The notes under the pieces: model-generated | Seen by the model: the letters and a program-made list of their open reading frames with translations, nothing else | What the model was told of the DNA's origin: nothing | Databases searched by the model: none | Position numbers and translations under genes: made by a program | Source of the DNA: Salinisphaera sp. LB1 | GTDB lineage: Bacteria > Pseudomonadota > Gammaproteobacteria > Nevskiales > Salinisphaeraceae | Direction: 5' to 3' | Assembly (NCBI RefSeq): GCF_003177035.1 | Contig: NZ_CP029488.1 | Location: 558,001 to 622,000 of the forward strand | DNA: 64,000 bases | In this document: one piece after another, positions 40,602-48,243 of the stretch | Layout: the number at the start of each line of letters is the position of its first letter | Position numbering within the stretch: position 1 is the stretch's first letter

Positions 40602-42125
40602 ATGATTCATAAAATCAAGGCGCTATACGACGGCGGGCAAGGGCTGTCGATCCGGGCCATCGGCCAGGAGCTGGGCGTGTCGCGCAACACCGTGCGCAAA
40701 TATCTCCGCGCCGACGAGGCCACGATCGAGGCGGCACAGTCGGACCGAGGCCGTCACAAGAAGCTCGATGCGCACCGGCCCTACATCGCCTGGCTGTTGC
40801 GGACCTATCCGCGGCTGAGCAGCGTCAAGATCGCCCGCAAGCTACGAGACAAGGTGGGCGAGCTGGACGTCTCCGATCGCAGTCTGCGGCGCTATGTCGG
40901 GCAGATGAAGACGACCCTCAACACCGTGCAGACGCGCTACTACGCGCCGGTGCTGGACACGGTGCCCGGCGTGCAGTGCCAGGTCGATCCCGGCGAGCTG
41001 CGCCAGGTGATGATCGGCGGCCAGCCGCGGCCTGTGTACTTCGTCGTGTTCGTGCTGTCCTACTCCCGCCTGGCTTACGTCGGCGTGCGCTTCCAGCCGC
41101 TGGACACGGCCGACTTCATCGCCTTGCACGACGAAGCGTTCCGTTATTTCGGCGGTTGCCCGGCAGAATGCGTGTACGACCAGACCAAGCTGGTCGTACT
41201 CCACGAGCAGTTCCGGGAACTCGACGTGAACCCGGCGTTTCACGCCTATGCCACGACGGCGGGTTTTCGCATCGAGGCCTGTCGGGGCTATGACCCGGAA
41301 AGCAAGGGCAAGGTCGAGGCCGGAGTGAAGTACGTCAAGCAGGATGCCCTGTATGGCGATACCTTCGCCGACGAAGCCGACCTGCGCGGCCATCTGCAAC
41401 AGTGGCTCGATACCGTCGCCAACGTGCGCCTTCATGGCACCACGGGCCAGCCGCCCCGGGCCCGGTTCGAAGCCGAGGAGCAGGCGCACTTGCGCCCCTA
41501 TCTGACGCCGGCTTGCGTCGGGCGCGATGCTGCAGGGCCGGCCCACCGCCAGGTCGACAAGACGGGCCTGATCTCGTGGTGCGCCAACAAGTACTCGGTG
41601 CCCATGGCCTACCAACGCGGGCGGGTCGGCGTGACCGAAGCCGGCGCCGACCTGCAGATCGTCGATCTCGACAGCGGCGACGTCGTGGCCACCCATGCCG
41701 TGTGCCACGGCAAGGGCCGCGTCCAGCGCAACACCGATCATTACCGCGATCACGCCGCGCAGACCGCCGATCTCGAGGCCCGGATCCGCGCGCGCCTCGG
41801 CGCCGACCTGGGTCAACGCCTGTGTGACCGCCTGCGGGCGACCATGCCGCGGCACACCCGGGATCAACTGGCCGGCGCGGCGCGCCTGCTCGAGGCCGCG
41901 CCCGATCTGGATCTCAGTCAACTCGAGACGTGGGTCGAACGCGACGGCTTGACCGCCGGCCGGCTCAAGCAACGCCTGGACGCCGCGCGTTGCGCCGAAC
42001 AACGCGGCCGAGATCCCGGGGCGAACGCGCCGGCCGCCGTTCACGCCGCGCCCCTGGATCTGACCGCCTACGCCCGACTGGGCCACCCCAGCGGCCAGCC
42101 GGAGGTGACCCATGGGAACGCTTGA
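40602..42125 (+). CDS. istA: IS21-family transposase IstA
   Basis: 507 residues. N-terminal helix-turn-helix for end binding (IRAIGQELGVSRNTVRKYL near 17-35), then the rve/DDE core: first Asp in QVDPGEL near 126, second in YDQTKLV near 196 and Glu in GKVEAGVKYVK near 235. A beta-rich C-terminal region with NKYSVPMAYQRGRVGV follows. Its stop overlaps the istB start by 14 nt, the normal coupled arrangement. Confidence 0.96.
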   Translation: MIHKIKALYDGGQGLSIRAIGQELGVSRNTVRKYLRADEATIEAAQSDRGRHKKLDAHRPYIAWLLRTYPRLSSVKIARKLRDKVGELDVSDRSLRRYVGQMKTTLNTVQTRYYAPVLDTVPGVQCQVDPGELRQVMIGGQPRPVYFVVFVLSYSRLAYVGVRFQPLDTADFIALHDEAFRYFGGCPAECVYDQTKLVVLHEQFRELDVNPAFHAYATTAGFRIEACRGYDPESKGKVEAGVKYVKQDALYGDTFADEADLRGHLQQWLDTVANVRLHGTTGQPPRARFEAEEQAHLRPYLTPACVGRDAAGPAHRQVDKTGLISWCANKYSVPMAYQRGRVGVTEAGADLQIVDLDSGDVVATHAVCHGKGRVQRNTDHYRDHAAQTADLEARIRARLGADLGQRLCDRLRATMPRHTRDQLAGAARLLEAAPDLDLSQLETWVERDGLTAGRLKQRLDAARCAEQRGRDPGANAPAAVHAAPLDLTAYARLGHPSGQPEVTHGNA

Positions 42126-42852
42126 GCTCACCACCGGGCGTTACCGCAGCCTGCGTCTGGGCGCCATCGCCGACGATCTGACCGACTTGCTCCGCCAGGC
42201 CGAGGCCAACGAGGTCTCGTACCTTATGTTCGCCGACATGCTGGCCGAGCACGAGCGTGCAAGCCGCGAGGCCCGGCGCATCGAGCTTAACCGACGCCAG
42301 GCGCGGTTCCCGGCCGATAAACGGCTGGAGGCGTTCGATTACCGCCATCAGACCACGATCACCAAGCGCCAGGTCAAGGCCTTGCTCGACTTCGCCTTCC
42401 TCGATAACCGCGAGAATCTGGTGTTCATCGGCCCGCCGGGCGTGGGCAAGACGCACCTGGCCATCGGCATCGGCCAGCACGCGGTCGAGGCGGGCTACAA
42501 GGTGCGCTTCAAGAACGCGTTGGATCTGGTCGAGGAACTGGAGCTGGCCGAGATGAAAGGCGAACTGAAGAAAAAGCTGACGCAACTGGCCAAGGTCGAT
42601 GCCCTGGTGATCGACGAGCTCGGCTATCTGCCCATGAGCAGGGCGGCGCGCTATGCGCTGTTTCAGCTGATCAACCGGTTCTACGAGTACCGCTCGCTGA
42701 TCGTGACCACCAACAAGGACTTCACCCAATGGGGCGAGTTCTTCCACGACGACAATGTGGCGGTGCCGATCATCGACCGGATCATCCATCACTCGCATCT
42801 CTACATGCTCGGAGGCGAGAGCTATCGGCTGAAGCAGAAAACGCTCAGCTGA
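42112..42852 (+). CDS. istB: IS21-family helper ATPase IstB
   Basis: 246-residue AAA+ protein related to DnaC that directs IstA to target DNA. Walker A is GPPGVGKTHLA near residues 105-115 and Walker B is DALVIDELGYLP near 163-174; the sensor region TTNKDFTQWGEFF lies near 201. It starts inside istA and ends 61 nt before the right end of the element. Confidence 0.96.
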   Translation: MGTLELTTGRYRSLRLGAIADDLTDLLRQAEANEVSYLMFADMLAEHERASREARRIELNRRQARFPADKRLEAFDYRHQTTITKRQVKALLDFAFLDNRENLVFIGPPGVGKTHLAIGIGQHAVEAGYKVRFKNALDLVEELELAEMKGELKKKLTQLAKVDALVIDELGYLPMSRAARYALFQLINRFYEYRSLIVTTNKDFTQWGEFFHDDNVAVPIIDRIIHHSHLYMLGGESYRLKQKTLS

Positions 42853-42966
42853 CCTTCACGGATGGGTCATTTTTGTTGGCCAAAAGTGGGTCAGTTCTGT
42901 TGGCCATTGACAGGTGGCGCCAGACGCCATGATCGTTAGAGGTCAGGACCGGCGATCTCCATAGAC

Positions 42967-43240
42967 GTGTCGGTGGACATCAACACCCTGCAGGCCGAAT
43001 ACCGGTCTTTTGCAATACTATGCGGTCGCGAAAGAGGCGGCCAACATCATCGAACAGGCGGTTCGTGCAGGTAATGCGCAGTCGATACACCATGCGCCCG
43101 CGCCGACGGGCCAACCGCTGACATTGGAGGAACTCGACGTCGCTTTGTCCGACGATCGATACCGCGGCCTTGGCACACTGGCTGGCGTGGAAGAACTCAT
43201 GGACGAGCTACGCGCCGAGCGTGATGATCCTCGAGAATGA
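42967..43240 (+). pseudogene. Small hypothetical frame, probably shifted near its start
   Basis: From a TTG at 43010 the frame encodes 76 residues: QYYAVAKEAANIIEQAVRAG, NAQSIHHAPAPTGQPLTLEE, LDVALSDDRYRGLGTLAGVE, ELMDELRAERDDPRE. It is acidic and helical. Upstream in another frame, from GTG codons at 42967/42973, VSVDINTLQAEYR looks like the natural N-terminus, so a one-base change near 43005 probably split the gene. Family not recognised; an ICE or prophage accessory gene is plausible given position just right of the IS. Confidence 0.45.
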
Positions 43241-43455
43241 ACGGGCCCACATCGTTACCCACAGTGTTGTGCCGACCAAGAACCGGACATACGCCGGTGC
43301 CGCGCTCTTTGGTCGGTTGTTCATCCGGGTCGACCAGCTTGCAGCTTACCGGTATCGAATTCGTCGGGCTTCACGGGTGCCCGGATGAACCCCCACCAGG
43401 CTGCACTATGACGGCAACAGCCGGATGGTTTTTTTAGCCAGCCCATCCAACGCTG
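43241..43455. other. Gene-free right margin of the island
   Basis: No gene seen. It begins with a short match to the tRNA-Ile2 3' end (GAATGAACGGGCCCACAT at 43235-43252), which may be a worn attachment-site copy, and ends at the permease stop codon. Confidence 0.35.
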
Positions 43456-44913
43456 CTACTCGCCGGCCAGCGTCAACACCGATAGATTGTCGAGCGATGT
43501 CTGCTTGATCGCGACCATGCCGATCGCGAAGGCGGCCATGGGGATAATGGCCAGCAGTGTGCTGATGCCCGCACCCAGCCCGGTCACGGTGGTGAAGTTG
43601 GCCAGCACGAGGTAGAGGATGAAAGCCAGCAGTGCGGTCGCCGCCACCGGCATCCAGCGGGTGGTGATCGCCCGGGACGGGGCCAGATGCGGCGCCTTGA
43701 AAAAGAAGGCGGCCGCGGCTATCGAGGTCAGCAGCATGAGCATAACGATGCCGACGGTAGCGATGCCGGCCATGGAACCGAACACACCCACGAGCGGGCT
43801 GGCGCCGCTGATCGCGCACAGGACAACCAGGACCACGGCGGTCCCCGTCTGAACCAGCGAGGAGATATGCGGCGAACCATGCCGCGGATGGCTGGCAGCG
43901 AACGCGCGGGGCAGGATGCCGAAGTTGGCCAGCACGAACTGGTAGCGCGCCACGATGTTGTGGAACGACAGGATGCAGGCCATGAGGCTGGTGAGCAGCA
44001 GCAGTTGCATGAGATCGGCCAGCGCGTGGCCGGTATAAAAACGCGCGGTGTCGAGCACCATGTTGCCACCGTTGCCCAGATACTGATTGGCGACCTGGCG
44101 CACGCTATCCGCGCCCCAGGCGTGCACCAGACACCAGCACGACAGGGTATAGAAGGCGCCGATGATGAGCACCGCCAGATAGGTCGCACGGGGGATCGTC
44201 CGATTCGGATCGCGTGCTTCGTCGCGGAACACCGCGGTGGCCTCGAAGCCGATGAAACCAGTCACGCCGAACAGCACGGCGATGCCGAACGGGCCGGCGC
44301 CGGCCGGTCCGGTCGGCGCATGAGCCAGGCTGCTCAGCGCGCTGCCGGACGGCTCGGCCACGATGGCGATGTTCATGATCAGCACGACGCCGATCTCGAG
44401 TATCAGCGCGACGCCGAGCACTTTCGAGCTCAGCTCGATATGCCGATAGCCGAGTGCGGCCACCGCGATCAACGAGGCCGCCGCATACAACCACCATGGC
44501 AACGCCGGCCCGCCCATGGCGACCACCGTGTCGTTGGCGGCCCAGCCGAAAAAGCCATAGATGCCAAGCTGGATGGCCGTATAGGTGATCAGTGCAACAA
44601 ACGCCGTGCCCTGTCCGGCGCGCGCCCCGAGCCCGGTGCCGACGTAGGTGAAAAAGGCGCCCGCTTCCTTGACGTACGGTGTCATGGCAACGAAGCCGAC
44701 CGAGAAGATCAGCAGCACGAGCGATGCAAAGATGAAGCCCAGCGGCGCCGCGGCGCCGTTGCCCAACCCGATCGCCAGCGGCGTGTTGCCGCTGACCACC
44801 GTGAGCGGCGCAGCCGCGGCCACCACCATGAAAACCACCCCAGCGGTGCCGAGCTGGCCGGACAGACGAGTCTTCTCGCCCGAGGATGTTGTCGATGTCT
44901 TGTTAGTGGTCAT
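43456..44913 (-). CDS. APC-superfamily amino acid permease
   Basis: 485 residues with about twelve hydrophobic segments. The N-terminal LSGQLGTAGVVFMVVAAAAP and TVVSGNTPLAIGLGNG stretches and the later GVTGFIGFEATAVFRDEARD motif (about 215-235) are typical of APC (amino acid-polyamine-organocation) transporters. Substrate cannot be told from the sequence. The gene lies 72 nt downstream of a P1-type peptidase on the same strand, so an amino acid or peptide-derived compound is likely. Confidence 0.88.
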   Translation of the reverse strand: MTTNKTSTTSSGEKTRLSGQLGTAGVVFMVVAAAAPLTVVSGNTPLAIGLGNGAAAPLGFIFASLVLLIFSVGFVAMTPYVKEAGAFFTYVGTGLGARAGQGTAFVALITYTAIQLGIYGFFGWAANDTVVAMGGPALPWWLYAAASLIAVAALGYRHIELSSKVLGVALILEIGVVLIMNIAIVAEPSGSALSSLAHAPTGPAGAGPFGIAVLFGVTGFIGFEATAVFRDEARDPNRTIPRATYLAVLIIGAFYTLSCWCLVHAWGADSVRQVANQYLGNGGNMVLDTARFYTGHALADLMQLLLLTSLMACILSFHNIVARYQFVLANFGILPRAFAASHPRHGSPHISSLVQTGTAVVLVVLCAISGASPLVGVFGSMAGIATVGIVMLMLLTSIAAAAFFFKAPHLAPSRAITTRWMPVAATALLAFILYLVLANFTTVTGLGAGISTLLAIIPMAAFAIGMVAIKQTSLDNLSVLTLAGE

Positions 44914-44985
44914 GATGATCCGAGCTCTCCTGGTTTGCCCTCACGAAACAGCATCCCGGCCGCCCGATCGAGCGGCCGTGGATAA

Positions 44986-46095
44986 TCAGTCAGTCGTTTT
45001 CATCCCGATGCCGGCCGCATTCAGAAGCGGGGCCAGACGATCGGCATCCAGCGCCGGGCACCAGCCGGCCGGTTTGTGCATGGTCGCGCCTTCGGCCATG
45101 AACATGGCATTGAGCACGGCTTCGTCAGTCGCCTGGACGACGGCCATATAGAAGGGGTCGAAATATTCGTTGTTCACGCAGCGCATCTGCTGGTGTGCGG
45201 ATGCCATCTGCGGCAGTGGGCTCTCGTTCGCCGTGCTGAAAGCCAGAAACATGTCGCCGGAATCGTTGCCGCCCGGGCTGCCGCCCCGGCCGATGCCGAG
45301 CCCGGCGCGCTGGGCCAGCCGTTTCAACTGATGCGGGAGCATGGGCGCATCGGTCGCCACGACGGCAATGATCGAGCCCCGCTCCCGGTTGAGTTCGGCC
45401 GATTCGTTTTCATCCACGAGCGCTTCGCCGACCGGCACGCCGCAGATCTGCAGCCAGTCGCGCTTGCCGTGATTGGCCTGGACCAGCACGCCCACGGTGT
45501 AGGTGTTATCGCCCACGCGCAGCCGACGCGAGGCGGTGCCGGTCCCGCCCTTGAAGCCGTAGCAGACCATGCCGTTGCCGCCACCGACGTTGCCCTCGGC
45601 AATGGCGCCGCCGGCCGCGGCGTCGAGTGCGGCGCGGGCGTGCTGCGCGTCGACATGCTGGCCATTGACGTCGTTGAGTACGCCGTCATAGGTCTCGGCC
45701 ACCACCGGCATCGCCCAGAGATGGTGCGCGTCGTAGTGCACTGCATAGTGATCGAGCATCCAGCGCGTCGCCGCGTGGTGCACGATGCCCACGCTGTGCG
45801 AATTGGTCAGGCACACCGGGCCGACGAAGTAACCGCCGTGCTCGATCCAGTGCGTGCCGGTCACCTCGCCATTGCCGTTGAGCGCATGAAAACCTGCCCA
45901 GACCGGCATCGGCGTTGGTGCCCGGCCGCGGGGCAGGATCGCGGTCACACCGGTCTTGATCGGCCGGCCGTTATCCGCCGTGCCATCGATGGTTTCGTAG
46001 CCCACCAGAACACCCTGCACATCGGTAATGGCGTTGTGGGGCCCCGTGGCACCAGCCAACGGCAGGCCGAGATCACGTGCGCGCATTCGAGTCAT
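44986..46095 (-). CDS. P1-family peptidase (DmpA/BapA type)
   Basis: 369-residue self-processing N-terminal-nucleophile aminopeptidase. AITDVQGVLVGYETI near the N-terminus, GNVGGGNGMVCYGFKGGTG-ASR in the middle (about 180-200) and RGSIIAVVATDAPMLPHQLKRLAQRAGLGIGRGG (about 255-290) are diagnostic; the Ser after Gly in RGSII should be the nucleophile freed by autocleavage. Family members act as L-aminopeptidase/D-amidase or beta-peptidyl aminopeptidase. I chose the ATG at 46095 because GGAG lies 9 nt before it; the frame is open further upstream. Divergent from an RpiR regulator and followed by a permease. Confidence 0.9.
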   Translation of the reverse strand: MTRMRARDLGLPLAGATGPHNAITDVQGVLVGYETIDGTADNGRPIKTGVTAILPRGRAPTPMPVWAGFHALNGNGEVTGTHWIEHGGYFVGPVCLTNSHSVGIVHHAATRWMLDHYAVHYDAHHLWAMPVVAETYDGVLNDVNGQHVDAQHARAALDAAAGGAIAEGNVGGGNGMVCYGFKGGTGTASRRLRVGDNTYTVGVLVQANHGKRDWLQICGVPVGEALVDENESAELNRERGSIIAVVATDAPMLPHQLKRLAQRAGLGIGRGGSPGGNDSGDMFLAFSTANESPLPQMASAHQQMRCVNNEYFDPFYMAVVQATDEAVLNAMFMAEGATMHKPAGWCPALDADRLAPLLNAAGIGMKTTD

Positions 46096-46274
46096 TCGCA
46101 AAAGCTCCGTTCCAATAGTGCGAGAATGGTGGGCATCGCCATCGGCCCATCGAGATACCGAGTCTTCATGACGCTTGCCCTTCTCGCGGATCACGGCCCA
46201 TAACGGGTCACCACGGCCACTCGCTGCATCGATCGGCGAGGCAACGACTGATCCGGCTGTCAATCTAGACGCAT

Positions 46275-46316
46275 ATGACATGCAAATACCATAATCAATT
46301 CGGATGCCATACAAAT
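46275..46316. promoter_or_regulatory. 13-nt direct repeats upstream of the RpiR gene
   Basis: ATGACATGCAAAT at 46275-46287 and ATGCCATACAAAT at 46304-46316 (11 of 13 identical), 29 nt apart centre to centre, in the 219-nt gap between the divergent peptidase and RpiR genes. The second overlaps the RpiR start codon. Candidate operator for autoregulation. Confidence 0.4.
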
Positions 46317-47175
46317 GTCAGATGCCGAGGAACTGTCGCTGTTGACCGAACGCGTGGCCCAACTGGAAGGCGGCCTATCGCCGTCCGAGCGCACGCTCTA
46401 TGCGACGCTGCAGGCGAATCTCGAGAATCTGGCATTCGAGACCGGCGCGAGCCTCGCGAAGAAGAGCGGCGTGAGCCCGAACACGGTCAGCCGGTTTCTA
46501 CGGCGACTCGGCTACAAGGGCTTGAACGGGCTCAAGGATGCTCTGCGCGACGAACTGCGCTCGCGGTCGTTGCTCAACGCCACGCTGGTCGAGCGTGTCG
46601 AGCACCAGCCCGCGGATCTGATGGGCCATCTCAACGCCGAGATCAATGCGCTCAAGGATTTCGCCGAGCAACTCGGCGGCGCCCACTGGCGGGCCATTGT
46701 GGCACGCGTGGCCGAGGCCGAGCGCGTGTTCGTCTGCGGCTTTCAGACCGTGCGCGGCCTGGCGGAGGATTTCGCCAACCGGCTCGCGCTGGTGCGCCCC
46801 GGCGTGGAATTCATCGATCTGTACAGCGGCGTGCTGGGCCAGTGGATCGACAGCCGCGACGCGCGCTGCTGCGTGATCCTGATCGATATCACACCCTACG
46901 CCAAGGCCGGAATCACCTTCGCCAACGATTGTCTGGCCAGCGAAACCGATCTGGTGGTGTTCAGCGATGAATACGGCATCGCCCGCTATATCGATACGCC
47001 CTATATCGTCAGCATGAAGACCCAGACCGGCCTGATCCTGGAATCCACTGGCGGGCTCACGAGCGCGCTCAACGTGCTGTTGCACTGCGTGGCCGCCGAA
47101 CACAAGACCGATCTGCGCGAGCGTATGGAGGCCTACCGGGCGCGGGTGCAGAACCTCAGGCTCTATACGAAATAA
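46315..47175 (+). CDS. RpiR/MurR-family regulator with SIS domain
   Basis: 286 residues. The N-terminal HTH_6 domain (about 20-95) has SLAKKSGVSPNTVSRFLRRLGYKGLNGLKDALRDEL. The SIS sugar-phosphate-binding fold spans about 125-260 (ERVFVCGFQTVRGLAEDFANRL, CCVILIDITPYAKAGITFAND). Such proteins usually sense a phosphosugar or related metabolite and control the neighbouring catabolic genes; here the neighbours are a peptidase and a permease on the other strand. Its 3' end overlaps the convergent AraC gene by 20 nt. Confidence 0.9.
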   Translation: MSDAEELSLLTERVAQLEGGLSPSERTLYATLQANLENLAFETGASLAKKSGVSPNTVSRFLRRLGYKGLNGLKDALRDELRSRSLLNATLVERVEHQPADLMGHLNAEINALKDFAEQLGGAHWRAIVARVAEAERVFVCGFQTVRGLAEDFANRLALVRPGVEFIDLYSGVLGQWIDSRDARCCVILIDITPYAKAGITFANDCLASETDLVVFSDEYGIARYIDTPYIVSMKTQTGLILESTGGLTSALNVLLHCVAAEHKTDLRERMEAYRARVQNLRLYTK

Positions 47176-48007
47176 CCGGTTGCGCAGTGGGGTCAATGGC
47201 CTCGACCCCGCTCCGAACCGGACCGTCGCTCGCCCGGCGGCGCCGCATCGCACCTGGCGTGGTGCCGTGCACGCGCACGAACGCCCGCGTAAAGCTTGGC
47301 GCATCCGCAAAGCCGATCTCGTGCGCGATTTGTGCAATCGAATGATCGGACTGCAACAGCCGATCGCGAGCCCAGTTAAGACGCCGGGCCAGCACCGCTT
47401 GTTGCGGCGGCACGCCATAGTGGCACCGAAACCACTGATTGAGCGCCGAACCCCCCATGCCCAAGTGCCGCTGCAATTCGGCGTTACTCGGCGGCGAGGC
47501 CAGCCGCGAATCCACCAGCGTTTGAAAGCGTTCGTGTTTCGAATCGGTCGTCCCGGCGGCCCGATCGGCGAGCAACTGGTAGACCTGTACCGCCAGCATC
47601 GTGGCCCACTGATGCGCCAACAGCCGGCTACCGTTCGGCACCTGGACCAGCTGTGAAGCCGCACACGCAATCAGCAACCGGAGTTCGGCCGGCATGGCGA
47701 ACGCGCGCGGCGCCTCGAACAGCTCATGCAGCCCGGCGCACGGCTCGATTGTCTGGATCTGCTGCACGGTGTCGTCGTCCAGAAAAAGATCGACTACCAG
47801 GAGCCGACTGTCCTCGCTGCGACCGGCAAAGAAGTGCCGCGCATGGCAGGGCACGATGCCGATGCGGCCGGTCGATACTTCGAATTCCGCGCTCGCCATC
47901 TCGCAGCGAACGGCGCCGCCCAGCCCGAACAGCAGCTGGGTGAAGGCGTGCCGGTGTTCGCCGTGGCCGCGCCGGATCGGGTTCAATCGAGCGTGAGTCT
48001 GGTTCAT
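47156..48007 (-). CDS. AraC-family transcriptional regulator
   Basis: 283 residues. N-terminal cupin-like sensing domain (about 10-130; HGEHRHAFTQLLFGLGG at its start) and C-terminal double HTH (about 170-265; LQRHLGMGGSALNQWFRCHYG and SIAQIAHEIGFADAPSFTRAFVRVHGTTPGAMRRR). It is divergent from putA with 236 nt between starts, so it is a reasonable candidate to activate putA in response to proline; that is inference from position and from the lack of a DNA-binding domain in this PutA. Confidence 0.88.
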   Translation of the reverse strand: MNQTHARLNPIRRGHGEHRHAFTQLLFGLGGAVRCEMASAEFEVSTGRIGIVPCHARHFFAGRSEDSRLLVVDLFLDDDTVQQIQTIEPCAGLHELFEAPRAFAMPAELRLLIACAASQLVQVPNGSRLLAHQWATMLAVQVYQLLADRAAGTTDSKHERFQTLVDSRLASPPSNAELQRHLGMGGSALNQWFRCHYGVPPQQAVLARRLNWARDRLLQSDHSIAQIAHEIGFADAPSFTRAFVRVHGTTPGAMRRRRASDGPVRSGVEAIDPTAQPVISYRA

Positions 48008-48243
48008 ATAACAGTGGATCCGGGGCCGGATTCAACGTCGCACACGCGTAATACTGAACAATCGATGCGCAAAATCGAACAACACGAACAGCCACAAGAA
48101 CGCTAGGCTAAAGGATTATGCGTCCGGGGCCAACGGCAGCGACGAGCCACTTTCGAACCGAGAGAAGCGCGCGCAGGCCGTCACCACGATGCGTACCGTC
48201 GCCGATGGGCACGAGGCCGAATTTTCACCACGGGAGTCGCGCA

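Larger units (their letters stand above)
40469..42913 (+). mobile_element. Complete IS21-family insertion sequence
   Basis: 2445 bp carrying istA and istB. The ends match as inverted repeats over about 50 nt: outer TGT(T/C)AATGGCCA, then ACTGACCCA, TGGCCAAC and TGACCCA spaced alike at both ends (left 40469-40521, right 42861-42913 in reverse complement). It begins TG and ends CA. It is bounded by a 5-bp direct duplication GGTGG (40464-40468 and 42914-42918), within the 4-8 bp range known for this family. Both genes are intact, so the copy looks recent and possibly active. Confidence 0.93.
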
